From positions 1,302,001 to 1,366,000 of the forward strand of contig NZ_CP022303.1 in assembly GCF_004216475.1 (NCBI RefSeq): a stretch of 64,000 nucleotides of DNA, written 5' to 3'. Of this stretch, positions 37,345-47,200 are shown piece by piece. The number at the start of each line of letters is the position of its first letter. Position 1 is the first letter of the stretch. The stretch is from Thalassococcus sp. S3. GTDB lineage: Bacteria; Pseudomonadota; Alphaproteobacteria; Rhodobacterales; Rhodobacteraceae. The position numbers and the translations under genes were made by a program. A model generated the notes under the pieces. The model was not told the origin of the DNA, ran no database searches, and worked only from the letters and a program-made list of their open reading frames with translations.

Positions 37345-39063
37345 TTATTCGCCCGCGATCAGACCCATGCTTTCGAGCTTCAGAAGAACCTGATGGGCGC
37401 AGTTGTCGACGTCCACATTCTCGGTCTCGACGCGAAGCTCGGGATTTTCGGGCACATCGTAGGGGTCGGAGATACCGGTGAACTCCTTGATCTTGCCCTC
37501 GCGCGCAAGCTTGTAGAGCCCCTTGCGGTCGCGCCGCTCGCATTCCTCGATCGTCGTCGCGACATGCACCTCAACGAAGGCGCCATAGCTTTCGATGTCC
37601 TCACGGACCGCCCGGCGTGTCGTTGCATAGGGGGCGATCGGCGCACAGATCGCGATCCCGCCATTCTTGGTGATCTCGGAGGCCACATAGCCGATGCGAC
37701 GGATGTTGAGGTCGCGATGCTCTTTCGAAAAGCCCAGCTCGGAGCTGAGGTTTTTCCGGACGATATCGCCATCCAGCAGCGTGACCGGGCGACCGCCCAT
37801 TTCCATCAGCTTGACCATAAGCGCGTTCGCGATGGTCGATTTGCCGGAGCCGGAGAAGCCGGTGAAGAAGACCGTGAAGCCCTGTTTGGAGCGGGGCGGC
37901 TTGGTGCGGCGCAACTCGGTCACGACTTCCGGGAACGAGAACCATTCCGGAATCTCGAGCCCCTCGGCCAGGCGACGGCGCAATTCGGTGCCCGAGATAT
38001 TCAGGATCGTGACGTTGTCCTTATCCTCGATCTCGTCCGCGGGTTCGTACTGGGCGCGCTCTTGCACATAGACCATGTGTTTGAAGTCGACCATTTCGAT
38101 GCCGATTTCTTCCTGGTGGGCGCGGAAGAGGTCTTGGGCGTCATAAGCGCCGTAGAAATCCTCACCCGCGGAGTTCTTGCCCGGGCCTGCATGGTCACGG
38201 CCGACGATCATGTGGGTGCAGCCGTGGTTCTTGCGGATCAGGCCGTGCCAGACAGCCTCGCGCGGGCCGGCCATGCGCATGGCCAGGTTCAAAAGGCTCA
38301 TCGTTGTCGTGGCCGACGGATACTTGTCGAGCACTGCTTCGTAGCAGCGCACACGCGTGAAATGGTCCACGTCGCCCGGCTTGGTCATGCCGACGACCGG
38401 GTGGATCAGCAGGTTGGCCTGCGCCTCTTTGGCGGCGCGGAATGTCAGTTCCTGGTGCGCGCGGTGCAGCGGGTTGCGGGTCTGGAAGGCCACGACACGA
38501 CGCCAGCCCAGCTTGCGGAAATAGGCGCGCAGTTCATTCGGCGTGTCGCGACGGGCGCGAAAATCATAGTGCACGGGCGGCTGAATGCCGGTGACCGGCC
38601 CGCCCAGATACACTTTGCCCGCCGTGTTGTGCAGGTAGTTCACCGCCGGATGCGCCAGATCATCGGCACCAAACACTTTTTCGGCTTCGCGCGATTTCTC
38701 GGGGACCCAGCGATCGGTCACCGTCATGGTGGCGAGGATCACGCCTTCCTGGTCACGCAGGGCGATATCTTCGCCGATCTCGATCCCTTCGGCAAACTCT
38801 TCGGACACATCAAGCGTGATCGGCATCGGCCAGAGCGTGCCGTCCTGCAAGCGCATGTTCTCAACGACGCTGTCATAGTCTGCTTCGCTCAAAAAACCTT
38901 TCAGCGGGTTGAAACCGCCATTCATCAAGAGCTCAAGATCGCAGATCTGGCGTGGCAGCAGATCGTGGCTTTTCAGATTGCCCGCTTCGACCTTCAATTT
39001 CTGAGCGGAGTCATAAGACACATAAAGTTCTGGAATAGGAGCCAGATTGGCAAGCATCGTCAT
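37345..39063 (-). CDS. Bifunctional sulfate adenylyltransferase / adenylylsulfate kinase
   Basis: Activates sulfate to APS and phosphorylates it to PAPS. The 572-residue protein has a PUA-like N-terminus, an ATP sulfurylase domain (VAFQTRNPLHRAHQEL near residue 200, GRDHAGPGKNSAG near 290) and an APS kinase domain from about residue 385 (FFTGFSGSGKSTIANAL, then DGDIVRKNLSSELGFSKEHR). The order ATP sulfurylase then kinase is that of the single-chain Sat-CysC form, different from the CysDN heterodimer. No cysDN or sulfite reductase genes are nearby. Starts at 39063 and 39057 are both possible. Confidence 0.93.
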   Translation of the reverse strand: MTMLANLAPIPELYVSYDSAQKLKVEAGNLKSHDLLPRQICDLELLMNGGFNPLKGFLSEADYDSVVENMRLQDGTLWPMPITLDVSEEFAEGIEIGEDIALRDQEGVILATMTVTDRWVPEKSREAEKVFGADDLAHPAVNYLHNTAGKVYLGGPVTGIQPPVHYDFRARRDTPNELRAYFRKLGWRRVVAFQTRNPLHRAHQELTFRAAKEAQANLLIHPVVGMTKPGDVDHFTRVRCYEAVLDKYPSATTTMSLLNLAMRMAGPREAVWHGLIRKNHGCTHMIVGRDHAGPGKNSAGEDFYGAYDAQDLFRAHQEEIGIEMVDFKHMVYVQERAQYEPADEIEDKDNVTILNISGTELRRRLAEGLEIPEWFSFPEVVTELRRTKPPRSKQGFTVFFTGFSGSGKSTIANALMVKLMEMGGRPVTLLDGDIVRKNLSSELGFSKEHRDLNIRRIGYVASEITKNGGIAICAPIAPYATTRRAVREDIESYGAFVEVHVATTIEECERRDRKGLYKLAREGKIKEFTGISDPYDVPENPELRVETENVDVDNCAHQVLLKLESMGLIAGE

Positions 39064-39286
39064 TTGAATTGTCTCGTCGTTTAAGCTGGGAGAGCTGAAC
39101 ACTCTCGGACGCGCGGGGCATAGACCCTGCACAGGGCAAATGTCTAGGCGGAGATGCCTCATTTTTGACGCGCTGAGGTGTTTTAGCGCGCTCGGTGCAT
39201 GCCAATTGAGCGAAAAATCTCCGAAAAACAGGACAGCCGCCAAGGCATGCCATCCTGTGCATGACGGGTATGCAGCGCGGCTTGGC

Positions 39287-40255
39287 CTATTCGGCGGCCT
39301 GGGCGGCGTGCTCTACCGGATGTTCGGCCAGGAAGCGTTCGGCCTCAAGTGCTGCCATGCATCCCATACCCGCCGATGTCACAGCCTGACGATATTTGTG
39401 ATCCGTCAGATCGCCGGCGGCGAAGACACCGGGAATGGATGTCTCGGTGCTGTCCGGCTTGGTGACGACATACCCACCCATATGGGTTTCCAGAACATCC
39501 TTGACCAATTCGTTTGCCGGTGCGTGACCAATTGCGACAAAGACGCCCTTGGCCGCGATCTCGGTGATCTCACCGGTCTGAACGTTCTTCACCCTGACGC
39601 CTTCCACGCCGAGCGGCGCGTCGGTTCCGACCACTTCTTCAAGCTCATGAAACCAGAGCGTTTCGATCTTGGGGTTCTTGAACAGGCGATCCTGCAGGAT
39701 TTTTTCCGCCCGCAACGTGTCGCGCCGATGGATCAGTGTGACCTTGGACGCGAAGTTGGTCAGAAACAGCGCTTCCTCAACGGCCGTATTGCCGCCGCCG
39801 ATCACCACGATTTCCTGCCCGCGATAAAAGAAGCCATCACAGGTCGCACAGGCCGACACGCCGAAGCCCTTGAATTTCTCCTCCGAAGGAAGGCCCAGCC
39901 ATTTCGCACGCGCACCGGTCGCAAGGATCACGGCATCGGCCAGATAAACCGTACCCCCATCACCGATCGCCTTGAACGGGCGCTGCGAGAGGTCGAGGTC
40001 GGTGATCAGGTCCCCGATGATCTCGCATCCCATCGCCTTGGCATGTGCTTCCATGCGGACCATCAGATCGGGTCCCTGAACTTCGGTATCGCCGGGCCAG
40101 TTCTCGACCTCGGTGGTGGTGGTCAATTGCCCCCCCGGTTCGATGCCCTGGACCAGGATCGGCTCCAGCATCGCACGGCTGGCATAGACGCCCGCCGTAT
40201 ATCCGGCAGGTCCTGAACCTATGATGAGAACCTTGGTTTGGCGTGTCTCGGTCAT
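39287..40255 (-). CDS. trxB: Thioredoxin-disulfide reductase
   Basis: NADPH-dependent flavoenzyme that reduces thioredoxin. The 322-residue protein begins [18 protein letters not shown] (FAD), has the redox motif CATCDG near residue 137, the NADPH-binding [14 protein letters not shown] and the C-terminal FAD motif [23 protein letters not shown]. The start at 40255 ([11 protein letters not shown]) is taken over 40267. It is divergent from the Lrp-family gene. Confidence 0.96.
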   Translation of the reverse strand: MTETRQTKVLIIGSGPAGYTAGVYASRAMLEPILVQGIEPGGQLTTTTEVENWPGDTEVQGPDLMVRMEAHAKAMGCEIIGDLITDLDLSQRPFKAIGDGGTVYLADAVILATGARAKWLGLPSEEKFKGFGVSACATCDGFFYRGQEIVVIGGGNTAVEEALFLTNFASKVTLIHRRDTLRAEKILQDRLFKNPKIETLWFHELEEVVGTDAPLGVEGVRVKNVQTGEITEIAAKGVFVAIGHAPANELVKDVLETHMGGYVVTKPDSTETSIPGVFAAGDLTDHKYRQAVTSAGMGCMAALEAERFLAEHPVEHAAQAAE

Positions 40256-40510
40256 GCTGTCCCCCAACCTCCGCGCGGCGAGTCGCTTGCGTGCCGCAGG
40301 GCCATGGATATAGCGGGCGCCGGGCGCGCTTTGAACCCCCTGTCACGACCCGCTCCGCTTTCCGTGATCCGCGGGCTTGCGTTGATGGACATGGCTGGAC
40401 CGGCGCCCAAAAAACATGCGTCTGATTTACGGTTTATTGCGCTGCAGCGAAATAATATTGCGCGCGCCTGCGGCGCTGTTATAACAACTGCGAATTTTGG
40501 GGAGCAGAAC

Positions 40511-41011
40511 ATGGCCACGACACGGCTGGATCCGATTGATCGCAAGATCCTGGCTGAATTGCAGGCGGATGGACGGATGACCAATGTTGAACTGGCAAAG
40601 CGTGTTGGCATTTCCGCGCCGCCCTGCCTGCGCCGGGTTCGAACACTGGAGGAGGCGGGCCTGATCCGCGGCTATCACGCGGATGTCGACGCCCGGGAAC
40701 TGGGTTTTGAGGTGCAGGTCTTTGCCATGGTCGGCCTACAAAGCCAGGCCGAGGCGGATTTGAGCGCATTCGAGGACCGGTGCCGCAATTGGCCGCTGGT
40801 GCGGGAATGTCATATGCTGAATGGCGAGGTCGACTTCATCCTCAAGTGCGTGGCGCCCGACCTCAGCACCTTCCAAAGCTTCTTGACCGGCGCGCTGCTG
40901 ACCACGCCAAACGTGGCGAGTGTGAAGACGTCCCTGGTGATCCGCGGCGCCAAGGACGACCCGGGCGTGCCGTTCGATATCCTCGAAGAGCGGCTGAGTC
41001 GCAGCGCCTAA
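40511..41011 (+). CDS. Lrp/AsnC-family transcriptional regulator
   Basis: A 166-residue regulator with an N-terminal helix-turn-helix (LDPIDRKILAELQADGRMTNVELAKRVGISAPPCLRRVRTLEEAG) and a C-terminal RAM (ACT-like) domain for amino-acid binding. GGGGAGCAGAAC precedes the ATG. It is divergent from trxB across 255 bases and may regulate it or itself, though no operator could be recognised. Its last four bases overlap the converging Hint gene. Confidence 0.92.
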   Translation: MATTRLDPIDRKILAELQADGRMTNVELAKRVGISAPPCLRRVRTLEEAGLIRGYHADVDARELGFEVQVFAMVGLQSQAEADLSAFEDRCRNWPLVRECHMLNGEVDFILKCVAPDLSTFQSFLTGALLTTPNVASVKTSLVIRGAKDDPGVPFDILEERLSRSA

Positions 41012-41784
41012 GCTGCGCTGATGCTGTCGGCCTGGCCATCGCCGCTGCGCGGATAGGCCAGCAATCCAAAATCGCTCAACGTGCCGAGGTGCGGGAACAG
41101 GTTCAAAAAGAGCCCGCGCATCGCGTGGCTTGCCGTGCGGAGTAACGCAGGCCCCGGATGATAGGTCTCCATCTCAAGGCCGCCGACCCGGATCACCGCG
41201 TGCCTTTCAAGGCAGATGTGATAAAGCTGCACCGGCGTGGGCGGGGTGGTTTCGATCACGTTTACCCCGTCCTGAAAGGCTTGCACCGGGGTCAGAACTT
41301 GGGCGCCGGCGCTGAGCGCGCGCAGATGTTCCGGCGTGTGAAGCACGCGGGCTGCCGGCCCGGTGATCACGTCACTCATCGGACGCGCCATTCCGAAGCT
41401 GTCTGCCATGAACCGGGTCAGCCTCAGATCACGCCGGCTTGCCGTTGTTTGACCGGGCTGTACCGTCGTGGTGCCGATCCAGAGGACGGGCTCCAGATGG
41501 CCACTGGCCGTCAGGATGCGATCGCCGGGCAAGATATCCTCGATCGCAAGGGGGCCATGCTGTGTCTCGACAAGGCTGCCGCGGGCAAAGGCACAGAACG
41601 CATCTTCGAAAAGCGGGAGGGCCGGGGCGACCTGCCGGATCTGCCGCGTGTCGCCGTTGAGCAGAAGGGCCGCGACATCGTACCGCCGCATCTGCGGTTT
41701 TTTGCCTTGGGCGGTTCTGAGATCCTGCAGATCCGGACCAGCCGATACGGACCGGCTGGCCGAGTGAAGGGGGATATAAGCCAT
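41008..41784 (-). CDS. Hint-domain (Hint_2) protein with degenerate nucleophile
   Basis: A 258-residue protein with a Hint-fold core: FARGSLVETQHGPLAIEDILPGDRILTASG near residue 67, HLEPVLWIG after it and LYHICLERHAVIRVGGLEMETYHPG near the end of the fold. In canonical Hint domains the FxxGT turn is preceded directly by the cysteine nucleophile; here the residue is alanine and the only cysteine is one position further upstream. Self-cleavage is therefore doubtful. Such proteins are common in Rhodobacterales. Start at 41784 (MAYIPLHSASR). Tail overlaps the Lrp gene by four bases. Confidence 0.82.
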   Translation of the reverse strand: MAYIPLHSASRSVSAGPDLQDLRTAQGKKPQMRRYDVAALLLNGDTRQIRQVAPALPLFEDAFCAFARGSLVETQHGPLAIEDILPGDRILTASGHLEPVLWIGTTTVQPGQTTASRRDLRLTRFMADSFGMARPMSDVITGPAARVLHTPEHLRALSAGAQVLTPVQAFQDGVNVIETTPPTPVQLYHICLERHAVIRVGGLEMETYHPGPALLRTASHAMRGLFLNLFPHLGTLSDFGLLAYPRSGDGQADSISAA

Positions 41785-42023
41785 GAAACGAGCCCTCGTC
41801 TTTAGGGTCGCATCCGCGTCGGCCCCCACCGACAACGACAGACGGACAATGTGTCAGTCAGTTTTCGTGTCGAGAAGAATTTGCATGAAATGGCGGAACT
41901 GTCAAAAATTCACGCACTTTTGGCATGTATTCCGCGTCAATCGAGTGCGCCTTCGCCGTTTGTTTCGTCAACCGGATCAACGCCGCCACATTCTGATTCG
42001 CCCTGTTGGTGGGCCGAAGGCAT
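41785..42023. other. Intergenic stretch upstream of the Hint gene, no gene seen
   Basis: Part of a gap of 304 bases. Open frames of 80-83 codons cross it on the plus strand but have no family features and no ribosome binding site, so I reject them. It must contain the Hint gene promoter on the minus strand. TGTCGAGAAGAA at 41868-41879 matches the core of the short dispersed repeat seen at 32784 and 45613. Confidence 0.35.
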
Positions 42024-42057
42024 GAAAAAACCCGCCGCGCGATTTGCGGGCGGGGTT
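42024..42057 (-). terminator. Terminator of the 48-residue gene
   Basis: On the minus strand CCCGCC (42054-42049) pairs with GGCGGG (42036-42031) and is followed by a run of six T. It sits about 35 bases after the stop of the small gene at 42089. Confidence 0.85.
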
Positions 42058-42088
42058 GTTGGTTTGTCTGGTCCTTTGACCGATCCGA

Positions 42089-42235
42089 TCAGGCGGTTTT
42101 GACCGCCTTCAGAACCGGGGCAGAGCGGCGCAGGATCATCGCTGTGCGCGTCTTGCCACGGGTCCAGGGCATGTGAACATCGGTTGTGGCCGCAGTGGCG
42201 ATCACGGACTTAAGGAAGCGGTCTTTGACTTTCAT
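42089..42235 (-). CDS. Small basic hypothetical protein (48 residues)
   Basis: An open frame too short for usual cut-offs, yet well supported. The ATG at 42235 has a GGAG site eight bases upstream, the frame ends in TGA at 42089, and a clear terminator follows. The product is basic (MKVKDRFLKSVIATAATTD at the start, MPWTRGKTRTAMILRRS in the middle, ending LKAVKTA) with no signal peptide. I recall no named family, but the type is familiar from Rhodobacterales genomes. Function unknown; the charge suggests nucleic-acid or ribosome contact, which is speculation. Confidence 0.65.
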   Translation of the reverse strand: MKVKDRFLKSVIATAATTDVHMPWTRGKTRTAMILRRSAPVLKAVKTA

Positions 42236-42461
42236 GGTCGGTCTCCTGCCGAAACATCATCCGGTCGCCCGGGTTTCATCTGATGTTTGCAAGATGCTGG
42301 CGTAATGCGGCGCCTATAGGGCCGATTTTAGGAAAAATGGGGCGAATATGTCATTATCAGCGAGGGCCGGGTTAACTTTTTAATTTTACTGAGTTTTTAA
42401 AGGTTTTGCGAAGGTCAAATTCAACCGGCCTGGCCGAAATGTGGCAGCTTTCGCCCCAATC

Positions 42462-43217
42462 TCAGAGCCGGATGGCCGAGATCAGCCGACCATAGTCAGC
42501 CTCCTTCGCATGCGTGCTGCGCCGGTACGAATAAAAGCGACCCTCGTCGGAGTAAGTGCAATGGCGCGTCCATTCCGCCTGCTCCACGCCCGCCTCACGC
42601 AGCCTGTGCAGACCATAGGCCGGCAGATCGAAATGAAGGCGGTCCCCCTGACCATTGGCGAAGAACCGTGCATTGTGGGGGTCATCGGTCAGGAAGGTTT
42701 CAAAGAATTCGGGTCCGACTTCATAGGCGCGCTGGCTGATCGACGGTCCGATGACCGCAGCGATGGAGCTGCGCCGGGCACCCAGCGTTTCCATGGCGTT
42801 CAGAGTGGCCTCCAGAATGCCGTCAAGCGCGCCCCGCCAGCCTGCATGGGCAACGCCGACAACACCCGCTTCCTGATCGGCGAAAAGGACGGGCTGACAG
42901 TCGGCGGTGAGCACCGTCAGGGCCAGCCCCGGTATGTTGGTGACGGCGGCATCCGCGACCGGGCGGTCAGAGGGAACTTCGGTGACAATGGCAACATCGG
43001 CAGAATGGACCTGGCGCACGCCAATCATCGCCCCGTCCTCCACCCCCAGCGCGTCGGCGACGCGGTCGCGGTTTATCTTGACGATATCGGTCTGGTCGGT
43101 TGATCCGATCCCGCAATTGAGGCCCGAGAACACCCCCGAAGAGGCGCCGCCGCGGCGGGTGAAGAACCCATGCGTGATTGGGGTCAGAACGTCGGACGTC
43201 AGTATTTCAAGTGTCAT
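42462..43217 (-). CDS. pgeF: Peptidoglycan editing factor PgeF (polyphenol oxidase family)
   Basis: A 251-residue YfiH/DUF152-family protein. Family members act as multicopper-like purine nucleoside enzymes and, in E. coli, keep wrong amino acids out of peptidoglycan stems. Seen are HGFFTRRGGASSGVFSGLN at the N-terminus, the metal residues in VRQVHSADV, LTADCQPVLFAD and GVAHAGWRGALDGI, and SYRRS near the end. Its start overlaps the end of the methyltransferase gene, so pgeF, the methyltransferase and lgt form an operon. Confidence 0.93.
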   Translation of the reverse strand: MTLEILTSDVLTPITHGFFTRRGGASSGVFSGLNCGIGSTDQTDIVKINRDRVADALGVEDGAMIGVRQVHSADVAIVTEVPSDRPVADAAVTNIPGLALTVLTADCQPVLFADQEAGVVGVAHAGWRGALDGILEATLNAMETLGARRSSIAAVIGPSISQRAYEVGPEFFETFLTDDPHNARFFANGQGDRLHFDLPAYGLHRLREAGVEQAEWTRHCTYSDEGRFYSYRRSTHAKEADYGRLISAIRL

Positions 43218-44272
43218 GGCTCCAACCCGGGCGGAGGTGCGGCGCCTTCGGGGAAAAGGCCGATTACCTTGAACAGGTTTCCCATTTCCTCGGGATGCGT
43301 CAACCGGCGATGTGCAGCGATCAGTGCATCCAGGGCGGTGCCGTCCAGCTTTTGGGCGAGCGCCTGCGCCCGCGCGGTGATTCCCAACCGTTCCAGAAAC
43401 ACACCCTGCGGGGTAAGGCGGCTGTGGCGGCAGGGGATCCCCTGCACCAATGCTTCAAAGTCGACATGTGCGGTCAGATCGGCGCGGCCTGGCATGCTCA
43501 GCGGATCCACGCGCTCATGCGCGCGCAGAGCCTGCAGCGTATCACCGAGCGAGCGCCAGTCGCCGTAGTCAACAAGGAGTGCAGCCCCGCCATGCTGCGC
43601 GATCCGTGCCGAGAGGTCGGCCATAACCGCACCTGCGGCGGTGCAAAGCTCCACGAGATCTCCATCTTGGGTGTCATCCAGGCGATGTTGCAGGGCTGGC
43701 TGGGCCTGCCGGACGCCAAGCCCGAATCTCAGCACCGATTCGTCCAGCCCGATGCGACGTTCGCGCCAACCGGTCCCGTCCCGCAGGAACTGGCGGATGG
43801 GCAGGGCGTCAAAGAACTCATTCGCCAAGCAGAAGAGAGGCTGGTCGGGCAGGTCGGATGTTGCGGTGATCCAGTGCGGCTCATAGCCAGCGAGGGTTTC
43901 TTTTTGACGGGTCTTCAGGGCGGGCGAGGCTTCGACAAGAACGATTCGGGCGGCATCCGCAAAGCCCGGAACGCCTTTTGTCGCCCGTAGCAGATCCGCC
44001 ATGAGTGTGCCGCGCCCCGGGCCAAGCTCTGCCAGTGTGAAGGGGTTGGGACGGCCCTGGTCCAGCCAGCTTTGAGCAAGCGAGAGGCCAATCAGCTCTC
44101 CGAACATTTGGCTGATCTCCGGCGCGGTTGTGAAGTCACCTGCAACGCCAAGCGGGTCACGGGTGGTGTAATAGCCGAATTGCGGATGCAGCAGGCATTC
44201 GGCCATATAGTCGGCCACGCTGATCGGACCCTCCGCCTGGATCCGGGCGATCAACACGTCCTTCAGGCTCAT
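43214..44272 (-). CDS. SAM-dependent methyltransferase, MidA/NDUFAF7 family
   Basis: A 352-residue member of the family that in eukaryotes (NDUFAF7/MidA) methylates an arginine of a complex I subunit. Seen are [41 protein letters not shown] (residues about 20-60) and the SAM loop [18 protein letters not shown] near residue 80. The start at 44272 overlaps the lgt stop (ATGA). A longer frame upstream only reads through lgt. The bacterial substrate is not established, though complex I is the natural guess. Confidence 0.9.
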   Translation of the reverse strand: MSLKDVLIARIQAEGPISVADYMAECLLHPQFGYYTTRDPLGVAGDFTTAPEISQMFGELIGLSLAQSWLDQGRPNPFTLAELGPGRGTLMADLLRATKGVPGFADAARIVLVEASPALKTRQKETLAGYEPHWITATSDLPDQPLFCLANEFFDALPIRQFLRDGTGWRERRIGLDESVLRFGLGVRQAQPALQHRLDDTQDGDLVELCTAAGAVMADLSARIAQHGGAALLVDYGDWRSLGDTLQALRAHERVDPLSMPGRADLTAHVDFEALVQGIPCRHSRLTPQGVFLERLGITARAQALAQKLDGTALDALIAAHRRLTHPEEMGNLFKVIGLFPEGAAPPPGLEP

Positions 44273-45168
44273 GCGGGGGCGGTGGCAGCGCGGTTGCGGG
44301 CGCGCAGGATCAGCCAGAGACCAAGCGCGATCATCGGTATCGAAAGGATCTGGCCCATCGTGACCCCATAGCCGCCCATATGCAACGCCAGGCCAAGGGG
44401 GTTGCCGGGCGAGATGAATTGCGGATCGGGCTGACGCACGAATTCGACGATGAAGCGGCCAAGCCCGTAGCCGGCAAAGAAGGTGCCAGCCACCAGGCCG
44501 GGCCGGTTGAGCGCACCGCGCCGCCAGACCATCCAAAGCAGCAGAAGCCCCAGAAGCAGCCCTTCGAGAAGTGCCTCGTAGAGCTGAGACGGGTGGCGGG
44601 CGCAGATACCCGCAACCTCGGGGCAGAATTGCGCGGCCTCGCCCGGAAAGGCCACGCCCCAGGGCAGATCGGTGGGGCGGCCCCAAAGCTCTGCGTTGAT
44701 GAAGTTGGCGAGACGGCCCAGAAACAGCGCGGGCGGGGTGGCCAGCGCCATGATGTCCGCTGCACTGAGCTTGGGAATGGCTTGGCGACTGGTATAGATC
44801 CAGGCGGCGATCACCACGCCCAGAAGGCCACCATGGAACGCCATGCCGCCTTGCCAGATCATCAGGATCTCGCCCGGGTTCTGCAGGTAATAGCCGGGTT
44901 GGTAGAAGAGAACGAAGCCGAGCCGCCCCCCCAGGATCACGCCGAGGATTACCCAGGTGAGCAGATCCTCGATCTGGGCGGGTGTCATCGGGGGCTGGCG
45001 CTGGGCCCAGAGGCGCGTCGCACGCACGGTAATCACCGCGATGCGCCAGCCCATCAGGATGCCCACGATATAGGCCAGCGCATACCAGCGCATTGCAAAT
45101 TCGAAGCTGCCGATGGTGATCGAGAACAGCTCGGGCGAGATGTCGGGGAAGGGGAGCATGGCCTGCAT
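44269..45168 (-). CDS. lgt: Prolipoprotein diacylglyceryl transferase
   Basis: Inner-membrane enzyme that moves diacylglycerol from phosphatidylglycerol to the lipobox cysteine, first step of lipoprotein maturation. The 299-residue protein has about seven hydrophobic helices, the [13 protein letters not shown] segment with the essential histidine, [24 protein letters not shown] and a C-terminal [14 protein letters not shown]. An ATG three codons later (45159) is also possible. First gene of the lgt-methyltransferase-pgeF operon. Confidence 0.96.
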   Translation of the reverse strand: MQAMLPFPDISPELFSITIGSFEFAMRWYALAYIVGILMGWRIAVITVRATRLWAQRQPPMTPAQIEDLLTWVILGVILGGRLGFVLFYQPGYYLQNPGEILMIWQGGMAFHGGLLGVVIAAWIYTSRQAIPKLSAADIMALATPPALFLGRLANFINAELWGRPTDLPWGVAFPGEAAQFCPEVAGICARHPSQLYEALLEGLLLGLLLLWMVWRRGALNRPGLVAGTFFAGYGLGRFIVEFVRQPDPQFISPGNPLGLALHMGGYGVTMGQILSIPMIALGLWLILRARNRAATAPA

Positions 45169-45263
45169 ATGCGTCTCAATGCCTCTGGCTGGGGGGGCAA
45201 GTCAACCTTGCCCGGCGGGCGCGCCCCTCCCATATAAGGTGCAACCTGACATGGAGATGACAG

Positions 45264-45515
45264 ATGCAGACGCGTAACAAGTTCATGGACGATATCTCGC
45301 AATTGATGACCAATGCGATGGGCGTCGCCCAGGGCGCGCGGGAAGAGGCCGAGACGGCGATGAAGTCGATGATTGACCGCTGGATGGCGGATCGCGATTT
45401 CGTCACCCGAGAGGAGTTCGATGCGGTGCGCGCGATGGCCCAGAAGGCGCGCGAAGAGAACGACGCCCTTCTGGCGCGGATCGAGGCGCTGGAAGCCAAA
45501 GGCAAAAAGAAGTGA
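45264..45515 (+). CDS. ubiK: Accessory factor UbiK family protein
   Basis: An 83-residue membrane-fusogenic BMFP-type protein. The first part is amphipathic (KFMDDISQLMTNAMGVAQGAREEAETAMKSMIDRWM) and the C-terminal part is a coiled coil (FDAVRAMAQKAREENDALLARIEALEAKGKKK). Family members help the late hydroxylation steps of ubiquinone synthesis by linking UbiJ-bound intermediates to the membrane. Divergent from lgt; followed by a terminator. Confidence 0.88.
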   Translation: MQTRNKFMDDISQLMTNAMGVAQGAREEAETAMKSMIDRWMADRDFVTREEFDAVRAMAQKAREENDALLARIEALEAKGKKK

Positions 45516-45559
45516 TCCAAAGGAGGCGCTGACGCGCCACGCGATTTTGGAGCCTTTTG

Positions 45560-45598
45560 CCCCTGCGACACGGCATGCCGGCCGGTCGCGGGGGTTTT
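45560..45598 (+). terminator. Terminator of ubiK
   Basis: A 10-bp stem (CCCCTGCGAC at 45560-45569 with GTCGCGGGGG at 45585-45594, one T-G pair), loop with a small inner palindrome CGGCATGCCG, then TTTT. Confidence 0.85.
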
Positions 45599-45851
45599 GA
45601 TGTTCGGCCCCCGTATTTTTATCGAGAAGAAGGGACGGGCGCGGTTCTATTAACCATTCGCGATATTTCGAGCAGGATTTCGGCTGATCCACAACTTATT
45701 GCGGTTATCCCCAAATAAAGGGTTGCCAGACGCAAGAACAGGCCGCACCATATCTGGTATGGGCACGGGGGATCGCCCCGGTCTTTAGAGCAGGCACCTA
45801 GCGCTTGGAGCGCATCAGGCTCCGACCGCTAGAGATGAGTGAGGTGGCAGC
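45599..45851 (+). promoter_or_regulatory. Leader region of the ybjN-like gene with a nested hairpin
   Basis: This gap holds no gene. At 45613-45632 is the third copy of the short repeat (GTATTTTTATCGAGAAGAAG). At 45798-45832 a nested hairpin (outer CTAGCG/CGCTAG, inner GGAGC/GCTCC) ends 20 bases before the ATG, and could control translation. CCATATCTGGTATGG at about 45748-45762 is a further small palindrome. No firm promoter was fixed. Confidence 0.4.
45613..45632 (+). repeat. Short dispersed repeat, copy 3
   Basis: GTATTTTTATCGAGAAGAAG differs at one base from the copy at 32784. It lies 15 bases after the ubiK terminator. Confidence 0.5.
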
Positions 45852-46352
45852 ATGGCCCTTTCCGAGCATATTCTGGAAGACGAGATTCACCCGATCGACA
45901 TCGTCGAAACGCTGGCGGAGCATCACGAGTGGGATTTCGACCGTCTGGGGGACGACCAGATCGCGATGGCGGTTGAAGGACAATGGCGCACCTATTCGTT
46001 GACGCTGGCCTGGTCGGGCTATGACGAGACGCTGCGCATGGTCTGCACCTTCGAGATGGACCCGCCAGAGGATCAGCTTGTGCGGCTCTACGAGCTTCTC
46101 AACGCGATGAACGATCAATGCTGGGCGGGTGCTTTCACCTATTGGGCCGAGCAGAAGCTGATGGTCTACCGCTACGGGCTGGTCTTGGCCGGAGGGCAGG
46201 TGGCCAGTGCTGAGCAGATCGACACGATGATCAACGCGGCCGTGTTGAGTGCTGAGCGGTATTATCCGGCGATGCAGCTTTTGATCTGGGGCGATCGCAC
46301 GCCACAGGAAGCGATGCAGGTCGCCATTGCAGAGGCTTATGGCCGCGCGTAA
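45852..46352 (+). CDS. YbjN domain-containing protein
   Basis: A 166-residue protein of the YbjN family (type III secretion chaperone-like fold). The pattern HPIDIVETLAEHHEWDFDRLGDDQIAMAVEGQWRTYSLTLAW is typical, with the later ELLNAMNDQCWAGAFTYWAEQKLMVYRYGLVL. Family members in enterobacteria affect motility and stress response, but no mechanism is known. It is followed by proC after 32 bases. Confidence 0.88.
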   Translation: MALSEHILEDEIHPIDIVETLAEHHEWDFDRLGDDQIAMAVEGQWRTYSLTLAWSGYDETLRMVCTFEMDPPEDQLVRLYELLNAMNDQCWAGAFTYWAEQKLMVYRYGLVLAGGQVASAEQIDTMINAAVLSAERYYPAMQLLIWGDRTPQEAMQVAIAEAYGRA

Positions 46353-46384
46353 GTCTGGCCCCTGAAACGATCGGGGGAGAGATC

Positions 46385-47192
<808 letters not shown>

Positions 47193-47200
<8 letters not shown>

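Noticed and set aside
37126..39084. Open frame of 652 codons on the plus strand
   Set aside because: Runs opposite the sat/cysC fusion, which has all its motifs; this frame has none.
41783..42102. Plus-strand frames of 80 and 83 codons in the gap after the Hint gene
   Set aside because: No ribosome site, no family resemblance, and the second overlaps the terminator and end of the small minus-strand gene.
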